Program-made: the position numbers and the translations under genes
Source: Nematostella vectensis
Taxonomy: Eukaryota > Cnidaria > Anthozoa > Actiniaria > Edwardsiidae
Assembly: GCF_932526225.1 (NCBI RefSeq)
Contig: NC_064047.1
Coordinates: 11,020,494 to 11,080,493 of the forward strand
Length of the DNA stretch: 60,000 nucleotides
Direction: 5' to 3'
Notes under the pieces: model-generated
What the model was told of the DNA's origin: nothing
Seen by the model: only the letters and a program-made list of their open reading frames with translations
Databases searched by the model: none
Shown here: positions 28,401 through 42,993 of the stretch, piece after piece
Position numbering within the stretch: position 1 is the first letter of the stretch
Layout: every line of letters starts with the position of its first letter

Positions 28401-31400
28401 CCCACAGTTTTCAAAAATTTCAGATTGCCTCAACAATAATCAAGGTGCAATGTACCTCCGAATTATCATGGGCCAGACGCCCTTTAGAGTTACTGGCATT
28501 GGCATGCAGGGAAAGAACGAACACATTAAAAGTGTGGTTCTAGAATACACTCTGCAGTTAAGCCCAGATGGCACAGCATGGTACGACTATATGGAGGATG
28601 GCGAGATCAAGGTACAAGTAGTCCCCTCATACCCGTATTGCCCCATTAACTACTTATGTCGGAAGACCTTTGTTAACTACACATACCTGTAGTCCCCTGT
28701 TAACTCTACACATGCCTGTAGTCCCCTGTTAACTCTACACATACTTGTAGTCCCCTGTTAACTCTACACATACCTGTAGTCCCCTGTTAACTCTACACAT
28801 ACCTGTAGTCCCCTGTTAACTCTACACATACCTGTAGTCCACTGTTAACTCTACACATGCCTGTAGTCCCCTGTTAACTCTACACATACCTGTAGTCCCC
28901 TGTTAACTCTACACATACCTGTAGTCCCCTGTTAACTCTACACATACCTGTAGTCCCCTGTTAACTCTACACATACCTGTAGTCCCCTGTTAACTCTACA
29001 CATGCCTGTAGACCCCTGTTAACTCTGCACATACCTGTAGTCCACTGTTAACTCTACACATACATGTAGTCCCCTGTTAACTCTACACATACCTGTAGTC
29101 CCCTGTTAACTCTACACATGACTGTAGTCCCCTGTTAACTCTACACATGCCTGTAGTCCCTGTTAACCCTACACATGCCTGTAGTCCCCTGTTAACTCTA
29201 CACATACCTGTAGTCCCCTGTTAACTCTACACATGCCTGTAGTCCCCTGTTAACTCTACACATGCCTGTAGTCAACTGTTAAATCTACTCATACCTGTAG
29301 TCCCCTGTTAACTCTACACATACCTGTAGTCCCCTGTTAACTCTACACATACCTGTAGTCCCCTGTTAACTCTACACATGCCTGTAGTCCCCTGTTAACT
29401 CTACACATACCTGTAGTCCCCTGTTAACTCTACACATACCTGTAGTCCCCTGTTAACTCTACACATGCCTGTAGTCCCGTTAACTCTACACATACCTGTA
29501 GTCCCTGTTAACCCTACACATACCTGTAATCCCCTGTTAACTCTACACATGCCTGTAGTCCCCTGTTAACTCTACACATGCCTGTAGTCCCCTGTTAACT
29601 CTACACATACCTGTAGTCCCTGTTAACCCTACACATACCTGTAATCCCCTGTTAACTCTACACATACCTGTAGTCTCCTGTTAACTCTACACATACCTGT
29701 AGTCCCCTGCTAACTCTACACATACCTGTAGTCCCCTGTTAACTCTACACATGCCTGTAGTCCCCTGTTAACTCTATACATACCTGTAGTCCCCTGTTAA
29801 CTCTACACATACCTGTAGTCCCCTGTTAACTCTACACATGCCTGTAGTCCCCTGTTAACTCTACACATACCTGTAGTCCCTGTTAACCCTACACATACCT
29901 GTAATCCCCTGTTAACTCTACACATGCTTGTAGTCCCCTGTTAACTCTACACATACCTGTAGTCCCCTGTTAACTCTACACATGCCTGTAGTCAACTGTT
30001 AACTCTACACATGCCTGTAGTCTCCTGTTACCTCTACACATACCTGTAGTCCCCTGTTAACTCTACACATACCTGTAGTCCCCTGTTAACTCTACACATA
30101 CCTGTAGTCAACTGTTAACTCTACGCATGCCTGTAGTCCCCTGTTAACTCTACACATGACTGTAGTCCCTGTTAACTCTACATATACCTGTAGTCCCCTG
30201 TTAACTCTACACATACCTGTAGTCCCCTATTAACTCTACACATGCCTGTAGTCCCCTGTTAACTCTACACATACCTGTAGTCCCCTGTTAACTCTACACA
30301 TGCCTGTAGTCCCCTGTTAACTCTACACATGCCTGTAATCCCCTGTTAACTCTACACATACCTGTAGTCCCCTGTTAACTCTACACATACCTGTAGTCCC
30401 CTGTTAACTCTACACATACCTGTAGTCCCCTGTTAACTCTACACATGCCTGTAGTCAACTGTTAACTCTACACATGCCTGTAGTCTCCTGTTACCTCTAC
30501 ACATACCTGTAGTCCCCTGTTAACTCTACACATACCTGTAGTCAACTGTTAACTCTACGCATGCCTGTAGTCCCCTGTTAACTCTACACATGACTGTAGT
30601 CCCCTGTTAACTCTACATATACCTGTTGTCCCCTGTTAACTCTACACATACCTGTAGTCCCCTATTAACTCTACACATACCTGTAGTCCCCTGTTAACTC
30701 TACACATACCTGTAGTCCCCTGTTAACTCTACACATGCCTGTAGTCCCCTGTTAACTCTACACATGCCTGTAATCCCCTGTTAACTCTACACATACCTGT
30801 AGTCCCCTGTTAACTCTACACATACCTGTAGTCCCCTGTTAACTCTACACATACCTGTAGTCCCCTGTTAACTCTACACATGCCTGTAGTCCCCTGTTAA
30901 CTCTACACATGCCTGTAGTCCCCTGTTAACTCTACACATACCTGTAGTCCCCTGTTAACTCTACACATGCCTGTAGTCCCCTGTTAACAACACATGCCTG
31001 TATCCCCCTTTTAAATACGCATGTTTGTAGTCCCCTGTTAACTGCGCATCAATGTAGTCCCCTTCTAAATAATTTTATGGCTAAAAACTATGGCATTTTA
31101 TTGTTCTAGCATTTGACTACAACGAAGTACCTTGACACGCAGACCATTGCAGTCAGGAATTTCCGGTATTCATTTTTAGCTCGACACGTGGTGATATGGG
31201 CAGTCAAGTACTTATATGCGTGCTTTCGTGTTGAGCTTTACGGATATAAAGGTTCTTGTTCTTATTATTGTTTTATTATTCGTGTTCTAACCTTCGTTAA
31301 GGATGAGACCGCCGCTAGAATTGCGTCGATGAGAAGTCTGCTTCGAAGAGGTCAAACATATTAACGAAAAATAGATGTGTTTACAACCAATACAGGCTAG

Positions 31401-34400
31401 TACCCAGTGTTGGCCGAGGGGGTGCGCAGTCATAGGTACCATATGGAAAAAGACTAGTATTTGAAGATTCCTTGATGAGAAATTACCCACTCTTTGGCCG
31501 CCAAAGGGGGGGTGTGTTTCCGTGAACCCTGCGCACCCCCCTTTGTACGCGCCTGGAATACTAGAAGGCGATCTGAACTTAATACCTTTTGCTTTTGAAT
31601 AACAGCAATTAACTATCTACACAACCACATATATAGGAGCTAATGTCAATCACATAGCTGCCGCGGAACTGCTCAAAGGAGCGGAAAATGAAAAGAGCAC
31701 TTGAACAAGCCCCTTTGATGTTTGGTTTCTGCCATTCCCAGTTGAAAATGAACCAATGGTTAACAGTAATACACCTGTGACCTCCTCCGCCGCCAAGCCT
31801 GGGTACGAGTCCTCCAAAGCTGAGCTGCTCTTTGGCTCAAATAATGCGTGGTGCGCCAACGACGGCAACGACCCGTTCATAGAGGTAGACCTCGGCAGAA
31901 GCAAGGTCATCAATGAGGTTAGTATAACTGCAATTTTCAGGTTACCGTCGTTTCGTCCACAAGCCGGGTCGTCTTACAAATAGAGACCTTTCGCCGAAAT
32001 ATAATTATACATTTAACAATTGTTCGCCGAAGGCGGAGCGAATAGCGGTGGATAGTCCCCGAGAGAAGCAACGGTATTTCAAGTGACCATATATGGACTA
32101 ATAACCAATCTTGCGTGTATTTCACATGACCATATATGGACTAATGACCAATCTTGAGTGTATTTCATGTGACCATATATGGACTAATGACCAATCTCGC
32201 GTGTATTTCACGCGACCATATATGGACTAATGGCAAATCTTGCGTGTATTTCATGTGACCATAAATGGACTAATGACCAATCTTGCGTGTATTTCATGTG
32301 ACCATATATGGACTAACGACCAATCTTGCGTGTATTTCATGTGACCATATATGGACTAACGACCAATCTTGCGTGTATTTCATGTGACCATATATGGACT
32401 AACGACCAATCTTGCGTGTATTTCACGTGACCATATATGGACTAATGACCCATCTTGCGTGTATTTCATGTGACCATATATGGACTAATGACCAATCTTG
32501 CGTGTATTTCATGTGACCATATATGGACTAATGACCAATCTAGCGTGTATTTCACGCGACCATATATGGACTAATGACCAATCTTGCGTGTATTTCATGT
32601 GACCATATATGGACTAATGACCAATCTTGCGTGTATTTCATGTGACCATATATGGACTAATGACCAATCTTGCGTGTATTTCATGTGACCATATATGGAC
32701 TAACGACCAATCTTGCGTGTATTTCATGTGACCATATTTGGACTAATGACCAATCTTGCGTGTATCTTATGTGACCATATATGGACTAATGACTATTCTT
32801 GCGTGTATTTCATGTGACCATAAATGGACTAATGACAAATCCCGCGTGTATTTCACGCGACCATATATGGACTAATGACCAATCTTGCGTGTATTTCATG
32901 TGACCATATATGGACTAATGACCAATCTTGCGTGTATTTCATGTGACCATATATGGACTAATGACAAATCCCGCGTGTATTTCACGCGACCATATATGGA
33001 CTAATGACCAATCTTGCGTGTATTTCATGTGACCATATATGGACTAATGACCAATCTTGCGTGTATTTCATGTGACCATATATGGACTAATGACCAATCT
33101 TGCGTGTATTTCATGTGACCATATATGGACTAATGACTATTCTTGCGTGTATTTCATGTGACCATATATGGACTAATGACCAATCTAGCGTGTACCTCAC
33201 GCGACCATATATGGACTAATGACCAATCTTGCGTGTATTTCATGTGACCATATATGGACTAATGACCAATCTTGCGTGTATTTCATGTGACCATATATGG
33301 ACTAATGACCAATCTTGAGTGTATTTCATGTGACCATATATGGACTAATGACCAATCTTGCGTGTATTTCATGTGACCATATATGGACTAATGAACAATC
33401 TCGCGTGTATTTCACGCGACCATATATGGACTAATGGCAAATCTTGCGTGTATTTCATGTGACCATAAATTAACTAATGACCAATCTTGCGTGTATTTCA
33501 TGTGACCATATATGGACTAATGACCAATCTTGAGTGTATTTCATGTGACCATATATGGACTAATGACCAATCTTGCGTGTATTTCATGTTACCATACATG
33601 GACTAATGACCAATCTCGCGTGTATTACACGCGACCATATATGGACTAATGGCAAATCTTGCGTGTATTTCATGTGACCATATATGGACTAATGACCAAT
33701 CTTGCGTGTATTTCATGTGACCATATATGGACTTATGACCAATCTCGCGTGTATTTCACGCGACCATATATGGACTAATGGCAAATCTTGCGTGTATTTC
33801 ATGTGACCATAAATGGACTAATGACCAATCTTGCGTGTATTTCATGTGACCATATATGACCTAACGACCAATCTTGCGTGTATTTCATGTGACCATATAT
33901 GGACTAACGACCAATCTTGCGTGTATTTCATGTGACCATATATGGACTAATGACCAATCTTGCGTGTATTTCACGTGACCATATATGGACTAATGACCCA
34001 TCTTGCGTGTATTTCATGTGACCATATATGGACTAATGACCAGTCTTGCGTGTATTTCATGTGACCATTTATGGACTAATGACCAATCTAGTGTATTTCA
34101 CTCGACCATATATGGACTAATGACCAATCTTGCGTGTATTTCATGTGACCATATATGGAAAAATGACCAATCTTGCGTGTATTTCATGTGACCATATATG
34201 GATTAACGACCAATCTTGCGTGTATTTCATGTGACCATATTTGGACTAATGACCAATCTTGCGTGTATTTCATGTGACCATATATGGATTAATGACTATT
34301 CTTGCGTGTATTTCATGTGACCATATATGGACTAATGACAAATCCCGCGTGTATTTCACGCGACCATATATGGACTAATGACCAATCTTGCGTGTATTAC

Positions 34401-37400
34401 ACGTGACCATATATGGACTAATGACCAATCTTGCGTGTATTTCATGTGACCATATATGGACTAATGACCAATCTTGTGTGTATTTCATGTGACCATATAT
34501 GGACTAATTACCAATTTTGCGTGTATTTCATGTGACCATATATGGACTAATTACCAATCTTGAGTGTATTTCATGTGACCATATATGGACTAATGACCAA
34601 TCTTGCGTGTATTTCATGTGACCATATATGGACTAATGACCAATCTCGCGTTTATTTCACGCGACCATATATGGACTAATTTCAAATCTTGCGCGTAATT
34701 CATGTGACCATATATGGACTAATGACCAATCTTGAGTGTATTTCATGTGACCATATATGGACTAATGACCAATCTCGCGTGTATTTCACGCGACCATATA
34801 TGGACTAATGGCAAATCTTGCGTGTATTTCATGTGACCATAAATGGACTAATGACCAATCTTGCGTGTATTTCATGTGACCATATATGGACTAACGACCA
34901 ATCTTGCGTGTATTTCATGTGACCATATATGGACTAACGACCAATCTTGCGTGTATTTCATGTGACCATATATGGACTAACGACCAATCTTGCGTGTATT
35001 TCACGTGACCATATATGGACTAATGACCCATCTTGCGTGTATTTCATGTGACCATATATGGACTAATGACCAATCTTGCGTGTATTTCATGTGACCATAT
35101 ATGGACTAATGACCAATCTAGCGTGTATTTCACGCGACCATATATGGACTAATGACCAATCTTGCGTGTATTTCATGTGACCATATATGGACTAATGACC
35201 AATCTTGCGTGTATTTCATGTGACCATATATGGACTAATGACAAATCCCGCGTGTATTTCACGCGACCATATATGGACTAATGACCAATCTTGCGTGTAT
35301 TACACGTGACCATATATGGACTAACGACCAATCTTGCGTGTATTTCATGTGACCATATTTGGACTAATGACCAATCTTGCGTGTATTTTATGTGACCATA
35401 TATGGACTAATGACCAATCTTGCGTGTATTTCATGTGACCATATATGGACTAACGACCAATCTTGCGTGTATTTCATGTGACCATATTTGGACTAATGAC
35501 CAATCTTGCGTGTATCTTATGTGACCATATATGGACTAATGACTATTCTTGCGTGTATTTCATGTGACCATAAATGGACTAATGACAAATCCCGCGTGTA
35601 TTTCACGCGACCATATATGGACTAATGACCAATCTTGCGTGTATTTCATGTGACCATATATGGACTAATGACCAATCTTGCGTGTATTTCATGTGACCAT
35701 ATATGGACTAATGACAAATCCCGCGTGTATTTCACGCGACCATATATGGACTAATGACCAATCTTGCGTGTATTTCATGTGACCATATATGGACTAATGA
35801 CCAATCTTGCGTGTATTTCATGTGACCATATATGGACTAATGACCAATCTTGCGTGTATTTCATGTGACCATATATGGACTAATGACTATTCTTGCGTGT
35901 ATTTCATGTGACCATATATGGACTAATGACCAATCTAGCGTGTACCTCACGCGACCATATATGGACTAATGACCAATCTTGCGTGTATTTCATGTGACCA
36001 TATATGGACTAATGACCAATCTTGCGTGTATTTCATGTGACCATATATGGACTAATGACCAATCTTGAGTGTATTTCATGTGACCATATATGGACTAATG
36101 ACCAATCTTGCGTGTATTTCATGTGACCATATATGGACTAATGAACAATCTCGCGTGTATTTCACGCGACCATATATGGACTAATGGCAAATCTTGCGTG
36201 TATTTCATGTGACCATAAATTAACTAATGACCAATCTTGCGTGTATTTCATGTGACCATATATGGACTAATGACCAATCTTGAGTGTATTTCATGTGACC
36301 ATATATGGACTAATGACCAATCTTGCGTGTATTTCATGTTACCATACATGGACTAATGACCAATCTCGCGTGTATTACACGCGACCATATATGGACTAAT
36401 GGCAAATCTTGCGTGTATTTCATGTGACCATATATGGACTAATGACCAATCTTGCGTGTATTTCATGTGACCATATATGGACTTATGACCAATCTCGCGT
36501 GTATTTCACGCGACCATATATGGACTAATGGCAAATCTTGCGTGTATTTCATGTGACCATAAATGGACTAATGACCAATCTTGCGTGTATTTCATGTGAC
36601 CATATATGACCTAACGACCAATCTTGCGTGTATTTCATGTGACCATATATGGACTAACGACCAATCTTGCGTGTATTTCATGTGACCATATATGGACTAA
36701 TGACCAATCTTGCGTGTATTTCACGTGACCATATATGGACTAATGACCCATCTTGCGTGTATTTCATGTGACCATATATGGACTAATGACCAGTCTTGCG
36801 TGTATTTCATGTGACCATTTATGGACTAATGACCAATCTAGTGTATTTCACTCGACCATATATGGACTAATGACCAATCTTGCGTGTATTTCATGTGACC
36901 ATATATGGAAAAATGACCAATCTTGCGTGTATTTCATGTGACCATATATGGATTAACGACCAATCTTGCGTGTATTTCATGTGACCATATTTGGACTAAT
37001 GACCAATCTTGCGTGTATTTCATGTGACCATATATGGATTAATGACTATTCTTGCGTGTATTTCATGTGACCATATATGGACTAATGACAAATCCCGCGT
37101 GTATTTCACGCGACCATATATGGACTAATGACCAATCTTGCGTGTATTACACGTGACCATATATGGACTAATGACCAATCTTGCGTGTATTTCATGTGAC
37201 CATATATGGACTAATGACCAATCTTGTGTGTATTTCATGTGACCATATATGGACTAATTACCAATTTTGCGTGTATTTCATGTGACCATATATGGACTAA
37301 TTACCAATCTTGAGTGTATTTCATGTGACCATATATGGACTAATGACCAATCTTGCGTGTATTTCATGTGACCATATATGGACTAATGACCAATCTCGCG

Positions 37401-40400
37401 TTTATTTCACGCGACCATATATGGACTAATTTCAAATCTTGCGCGTAATTCATGTGACCATATATGGACTAATGACCAATCTTGAGTGTATTTCATGTGA
37501 CCATATATGGACTAATGACCAATCTTGCGTGTATTTCATGTGACCATATATGGACTAATGACTATTCTTGCGTGTATTTCATGTGACCATATATGGACTA
37601 ATGACAAATCCCGCGTTTATTTCACGCGACCATATATGGACTAATGACCAATCTTGCGTGTATTACACGTGACCATATATGGACTAATGACCAATCTTGC
37701 GTGTATTTCATGTGACCATATATGGACTAATGACCAATCTTGCGTGTATTTCATGTGACCATATATGGACTAATTACCAATTTTGCGTGTATTTCATGTG
37801 ACCATATATGGACTAATTACCAATCTTGAGTGTATTTCATGTGACCATATATGGACTAATTACCAATCTTGAGTGTATTTCATGTGACCATATATGGACT
37901 AATGACCAATCTTGCGTGTATTTCATGTGACCATATATGGACTAATGACCCATCTTGCGTTTATTTCACGCGACCATATATGGACTAATTTCAAATCTTG
38001 CGCGTAATTCATGTGACCATATATGGACTAATGACCAATCTTGCGTGTATTTCATGTGACCATATATGGACTAATGACCAATCTTGCGTGTATTTCATGT
38101 GACCATATATGGACTAATGACCAATCTTGCGCGTAATTCATGTGACCATATATGGACTAATGACCAATCTTGCGTGTATTTCATGTGACCATATATGGAC
38201 TAATGACCAATCTTGCCTGTATTTCATGTGACCATATATGGACTAATGACCAATCTTGCGTGTATTTCATGTGACCATATATGGACTAATGACTATTCTT
38301 GCGTGTATTTCACATGACCATATATGGACTAATGACCAATCTTGCGTGTATTTCATGTGACCATATATGGACTAATGACCATTCTTGCGTGTATTTCACA
38401 TGACCATATATGGACTAATGACCAATCTTGCGTGTATTTCATTTGGCCATATATGGACTAATGACCAATCTTGCGTGTATTTCATGTGACCATATATGGA
38501 CTAATGACAAATCCCGCGTGTATTTCACGCGACCATATATGGACTAATGACCAATCTTGCGTGTATTTCACGTGACCATATATGGACTAATGACCAATCT
38601 TGCGTGTATTTCATGTGACCATATATGGACTAATGACCAATCTTGCATGTATTTCATGTGACCATATATGGACTAATGACCAATCTTGCGTGTATTTCAT
38701 GTGACCATATATGGACTAATGAATATTCTTGCGTGTATTACACGTGACCATATATGGACTAATGACCAATCTTGCGTGTATTTCATGTGACCATATATGG
38801 ACTAATGAATATTCTTGCGTGTATTTCATGTGACCATATATGGACTAATGACCAATCTTGCGTGCATTACACGTGGCCATGTTTGGTCTAAGGGCCAATC
38901 CTTTGTGAATTTCAGGTTGCTGTAGGTGGACTTCCTGATGGAAATGGTCGTGTGTTGACCTACAGGCTATCATCGAGCAAGGATGGTTATCTTTGGGAGG
39001 AATACAAGCACGGCCCTGAACCGCACAAGGTACCTATGATACCATCCATAAAAGAACAACACGTGAACATACATGAGCTGGCTCCTTCTTTTGTTCTGTG
39101 TTCGAGGCGGGGGGGGGGGGGGGGGGGGGGGTTGCGAAAGCCCGCGGAAGAAAAAAACAACTTGAGCCTTCCTTTAAGCCATGCGATCATGTTATACGTC
39201 CCTTTAGAATTAAAGGTTAAAGAGAATGATGTCAGAAGGTCTGGTTTCATGTAACACGATCTGATTGGCTAAGGTTCGTGACCGTTATCAGAAAGTACGC
39301 ACAAAATAGTTCATTTTGTTTGTTTACTATAGATGTGTAAAGAATGAGCAATGCTGGCCTTCCCGAGAACTTTCCATGAATGAATAGATAATGGATGTGC
39401 TGAATATGTGGTGGATGCCTACAAGAATGTCCTTGATAAGTTGTTTTCTTTTTATACTTCTCAGGTTTTTTCGGTCAGCGGCAATACATACGAGGCTACC
39501 AAGCATGAGCTGGTTTTTCCAATCACTTCTCGCCACGTCAGACTTTACCCGATCACGTGGAACACGAGTTCTGGCTCACCCTGCCTGACGCTACAGCTGT
39601 ACGGAAAGGAGGGTTAGTTGATAAATTTTTGAAGTGGTTTTTACGTGTGTCACGGTTTACTCAACAATCCATATCAATAAATCTTGTTTTGAACGCTCTC
39701 GTTTTTCTAGCTCACTCGGTACATTCCTTATTAGGATATTACCTTCTTTGGGGTTCCGCTTTATTGCTTTGCTTTTTTACCCACTAGTATGTGAATACCT
39801 ACTAATGTGTAAGATCTATTCACCAATGTGTAAAACCTGTCCATTTTTGTGTAAAACCTACCCCCGCATGTGTAAAACCCATCCTAATGTGTAAAACCTA
39901 TCCACTTATGTTTAAGACCTATCCACTTATGTTTAAGACCTATCCACTAATGCGTAAAGCCTATCCACTTATGTGTAAAACCTATCCACTAATGTGTAAA
40001 ACCTATCCACTAATGTGTAAAGCCTATCCACTTATGTGTAAAACCTATCCACTAATGTGTAAAGCCTATCCACTTATGTGTAAAACCTATCCACTAATGT
40101 GTAAAACCTATCCACTAATGTGTAAAGCCTATCCACTTATGTGTAAAACCTATCCACTAATGTGTAAAACCTATCCACTAATGTGTAAAGCCTATCCACT
40201 TATGTGTAAAAACTTTCCACTAATGTGTAAAGCCTCTCCACTTATGTGTAAAACCTATCCACTAATGTGTAAAACATATCCACTAATGTGTAAAACCTAT
40301 CCACTAATGTGTAAAGCCTATCCACTTATGTGTAAAACCTATCCACTAAAGTGTAAAACCTATACACTAATGTGTAAAACCTATCCACTAATGTGTAAAA

Positions 40401-42744
40401 CCTATCCACTTATGTGTAAAACCTATCCACTAATGTGTCAAGCCTATCCACTTATGTGTAAAACCTATCCACTAATGTGTAAAGCCTATCCACTAATGTG
40501 TAAAGCCTATCTACTTATGTGTAAAACCTATCCACTAATGTGTAAAACCTATCCACTAATGTGTAAAGCCTATCCACTTATGTGTAAAACCTATCCACTA
40601 ATGTGTAAAACCTATCCACTAATGTGTAAAGCCTATCCACTAATGTGTAAAACCTATCCACTAATGTGTAAAGCCTATCCACTAATGTGTAAATACTATC
40701 CACTAATGTGTAAAGTCTATCCACTAATGTGTAAAACCTATCCACTAATGTGTAAATACTATCCACTAATGTGTAAAGTCTATCCACTAATGTGTAAAGT
40801 CTATCCACTAATGTGTAAAACCTATCCACAAATGTGTAAATACTATCCACTAATGTGTAAAACCTATGCACTAAGCATCCCTTCTCATTGGCAGAATGCA
40901 TGGACGCCCTTGGAATGCAAGAGTGGCGAATACCGCGCTCCGCCGTCTCAGCCTCGTCACGCATTAGCACCAATTACATGCCGTGGATGGCGAGGCTTGA
41001 CTCAACAGAGTTTGGTGGGGCTTGGTGCGCTAGGTAAGGCAGACTTTCGTGACACTTGTGTGACACTTCTCCCGTGACACTTTGCGTGTATGTGCATGAT
41101 ACTTGAATGACACGTGACACCATCGTCACGTATTAGCACCAATTATATTCGGTGGGTGGCGAGATAACACTCAAAACAGTACGGTGGGGCGTGGTGCGCA
41201 AGATAAGACCAACTTGTGTGACACTTTCTGAAGGACCTGGTGTGCAAAGTATTACGCACAGTTGTGTGACACTTTTTGAAGGACCTGGTGTGCAAAGTAT
41301 TACGCACAGTTGTGTGACACTTTCTGAAGGACCTGGTGTGCAAAGTATTACGCACAGTTGTGTGACACTTCCGTCATACACTGGCGAAGTTCTAACCTGT
41401 TCTTTTGACGTCCTGTTCTAGGCGCAACGCAGTGGGCGAGTACCTCCAGATTGATCTGGGCCTCATGGCGCGTGTGACCGCAATCGTGCTACAAGGGAAG
41501 GAGGCCGCTACCAAGCTACCATCTTTACCCGAGGCCTGGGTCGAGAAGTATGTTCTATGGTATAGTGATGACGGCTTGATGTGGGAAGAGTACAAAGAAG
41601 ACGGGACTACCAAGGTGAATACAGCCTTGTTAATTAATTGAGTACAGCAAACACCCGCGAATAAGAACTTAGACGCATTTGTCGCCGACGAGCTCTGTCC
41701 CTACGTGTTGGATGTCTCGTAACACTTCCAAACGACGCGCTAGTGATCGCCGCCTGGTAAATAAGTGACTCGATCCCTAGCGACGCGTTTTAATAGCAAA
41801 AATACAACCAGGTTAGTTAAGAAAACGTGTTCAACACTGAAAAGACAAAAAACATTATTTGGAGTAAAGATATCCTATAGCCCGTGTTCCGAGATAACAA
41901 ACCAATAACCACTCGTTATCATTAAATATGCGTGAAGATAGTAAATTGTGCTGTTGTTCTGTCGATTGTTTGCAGGAATTTCAAGGAAACAATGACGGAA
42001 AAGCTAAATCAACGTCTCAAATAAACAACAAACTTTTTACGAGGTTTCTTCGAATCTATCCTAAAAGCTGGAGAAACCACATCTGTATGAGAGCCGATAT
42101 TATTGGATGCGAATGTAAGTGTACAGAAATATGCCATCTGTCAAACACGTTTCCCATACACTGTGGGGAGGGTAGCAAAATGCCCAAATGTACCCCTTAC
42201 CTTTCGTTCACCCCCTTCTCCCAACCCCGCCCAGACACACACACACCACTTCCCGCGGTACTTTCCATAAACGGAATATCTTATAATTTTTGTGTTTGCG
42301 CACTTATAGAAACCTTTCTCATACGGCGAGAAATCGAATGGACAACTTTCTCATCTTGAGCGTTTCCTTTTACGACAGAGTTGGTGATATTTTTAATTTT
42401 TTTTTTATATCTTTTTCTAAGATTGCGGTAATAGCCTTGGATTAGAGAGCCAGCATATCCCCGACTCGGCGATAAGAGCCACCAGTTCTACCGATGGACC
42501 ACGTTTTGTTCGTTTGAACCTTTATGATCGCCATCAAACTTTCCAAACACACCTCCCTGGAGAATTTATGGATATTGACCTTGGGCCCGCGATGAAGAGA
42601 GTCAGCGGGTTCGCCATACAGGGTGGAATTTTAGCCTTTGGTTTTGTAACTAAAGTAGCGGTGGCATATAGTAAGGACGGGATAAAATATTTGCCATATT
42701 TAGACGAGGACGGGACAAAAGAGAAGGTAAACCAACCAATCTAC

Positions 42745-42840
<96 letters not shown>

Positions 42841-42841
42841 C

Positions 42842-42897
<56 letters not shown>

Positions 42898-42898
42898 C

Positions 42899-42993
<95 letters not shown>

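Noticed and set aside
39887-41077. Open frame of about 396 codons reading TYPLMCK heptads
   Set aside because: It is the 21-bp array read in frame, then runs through the D9 acceptor into exon a in the wrong frame. No coding signal beyond repetition.
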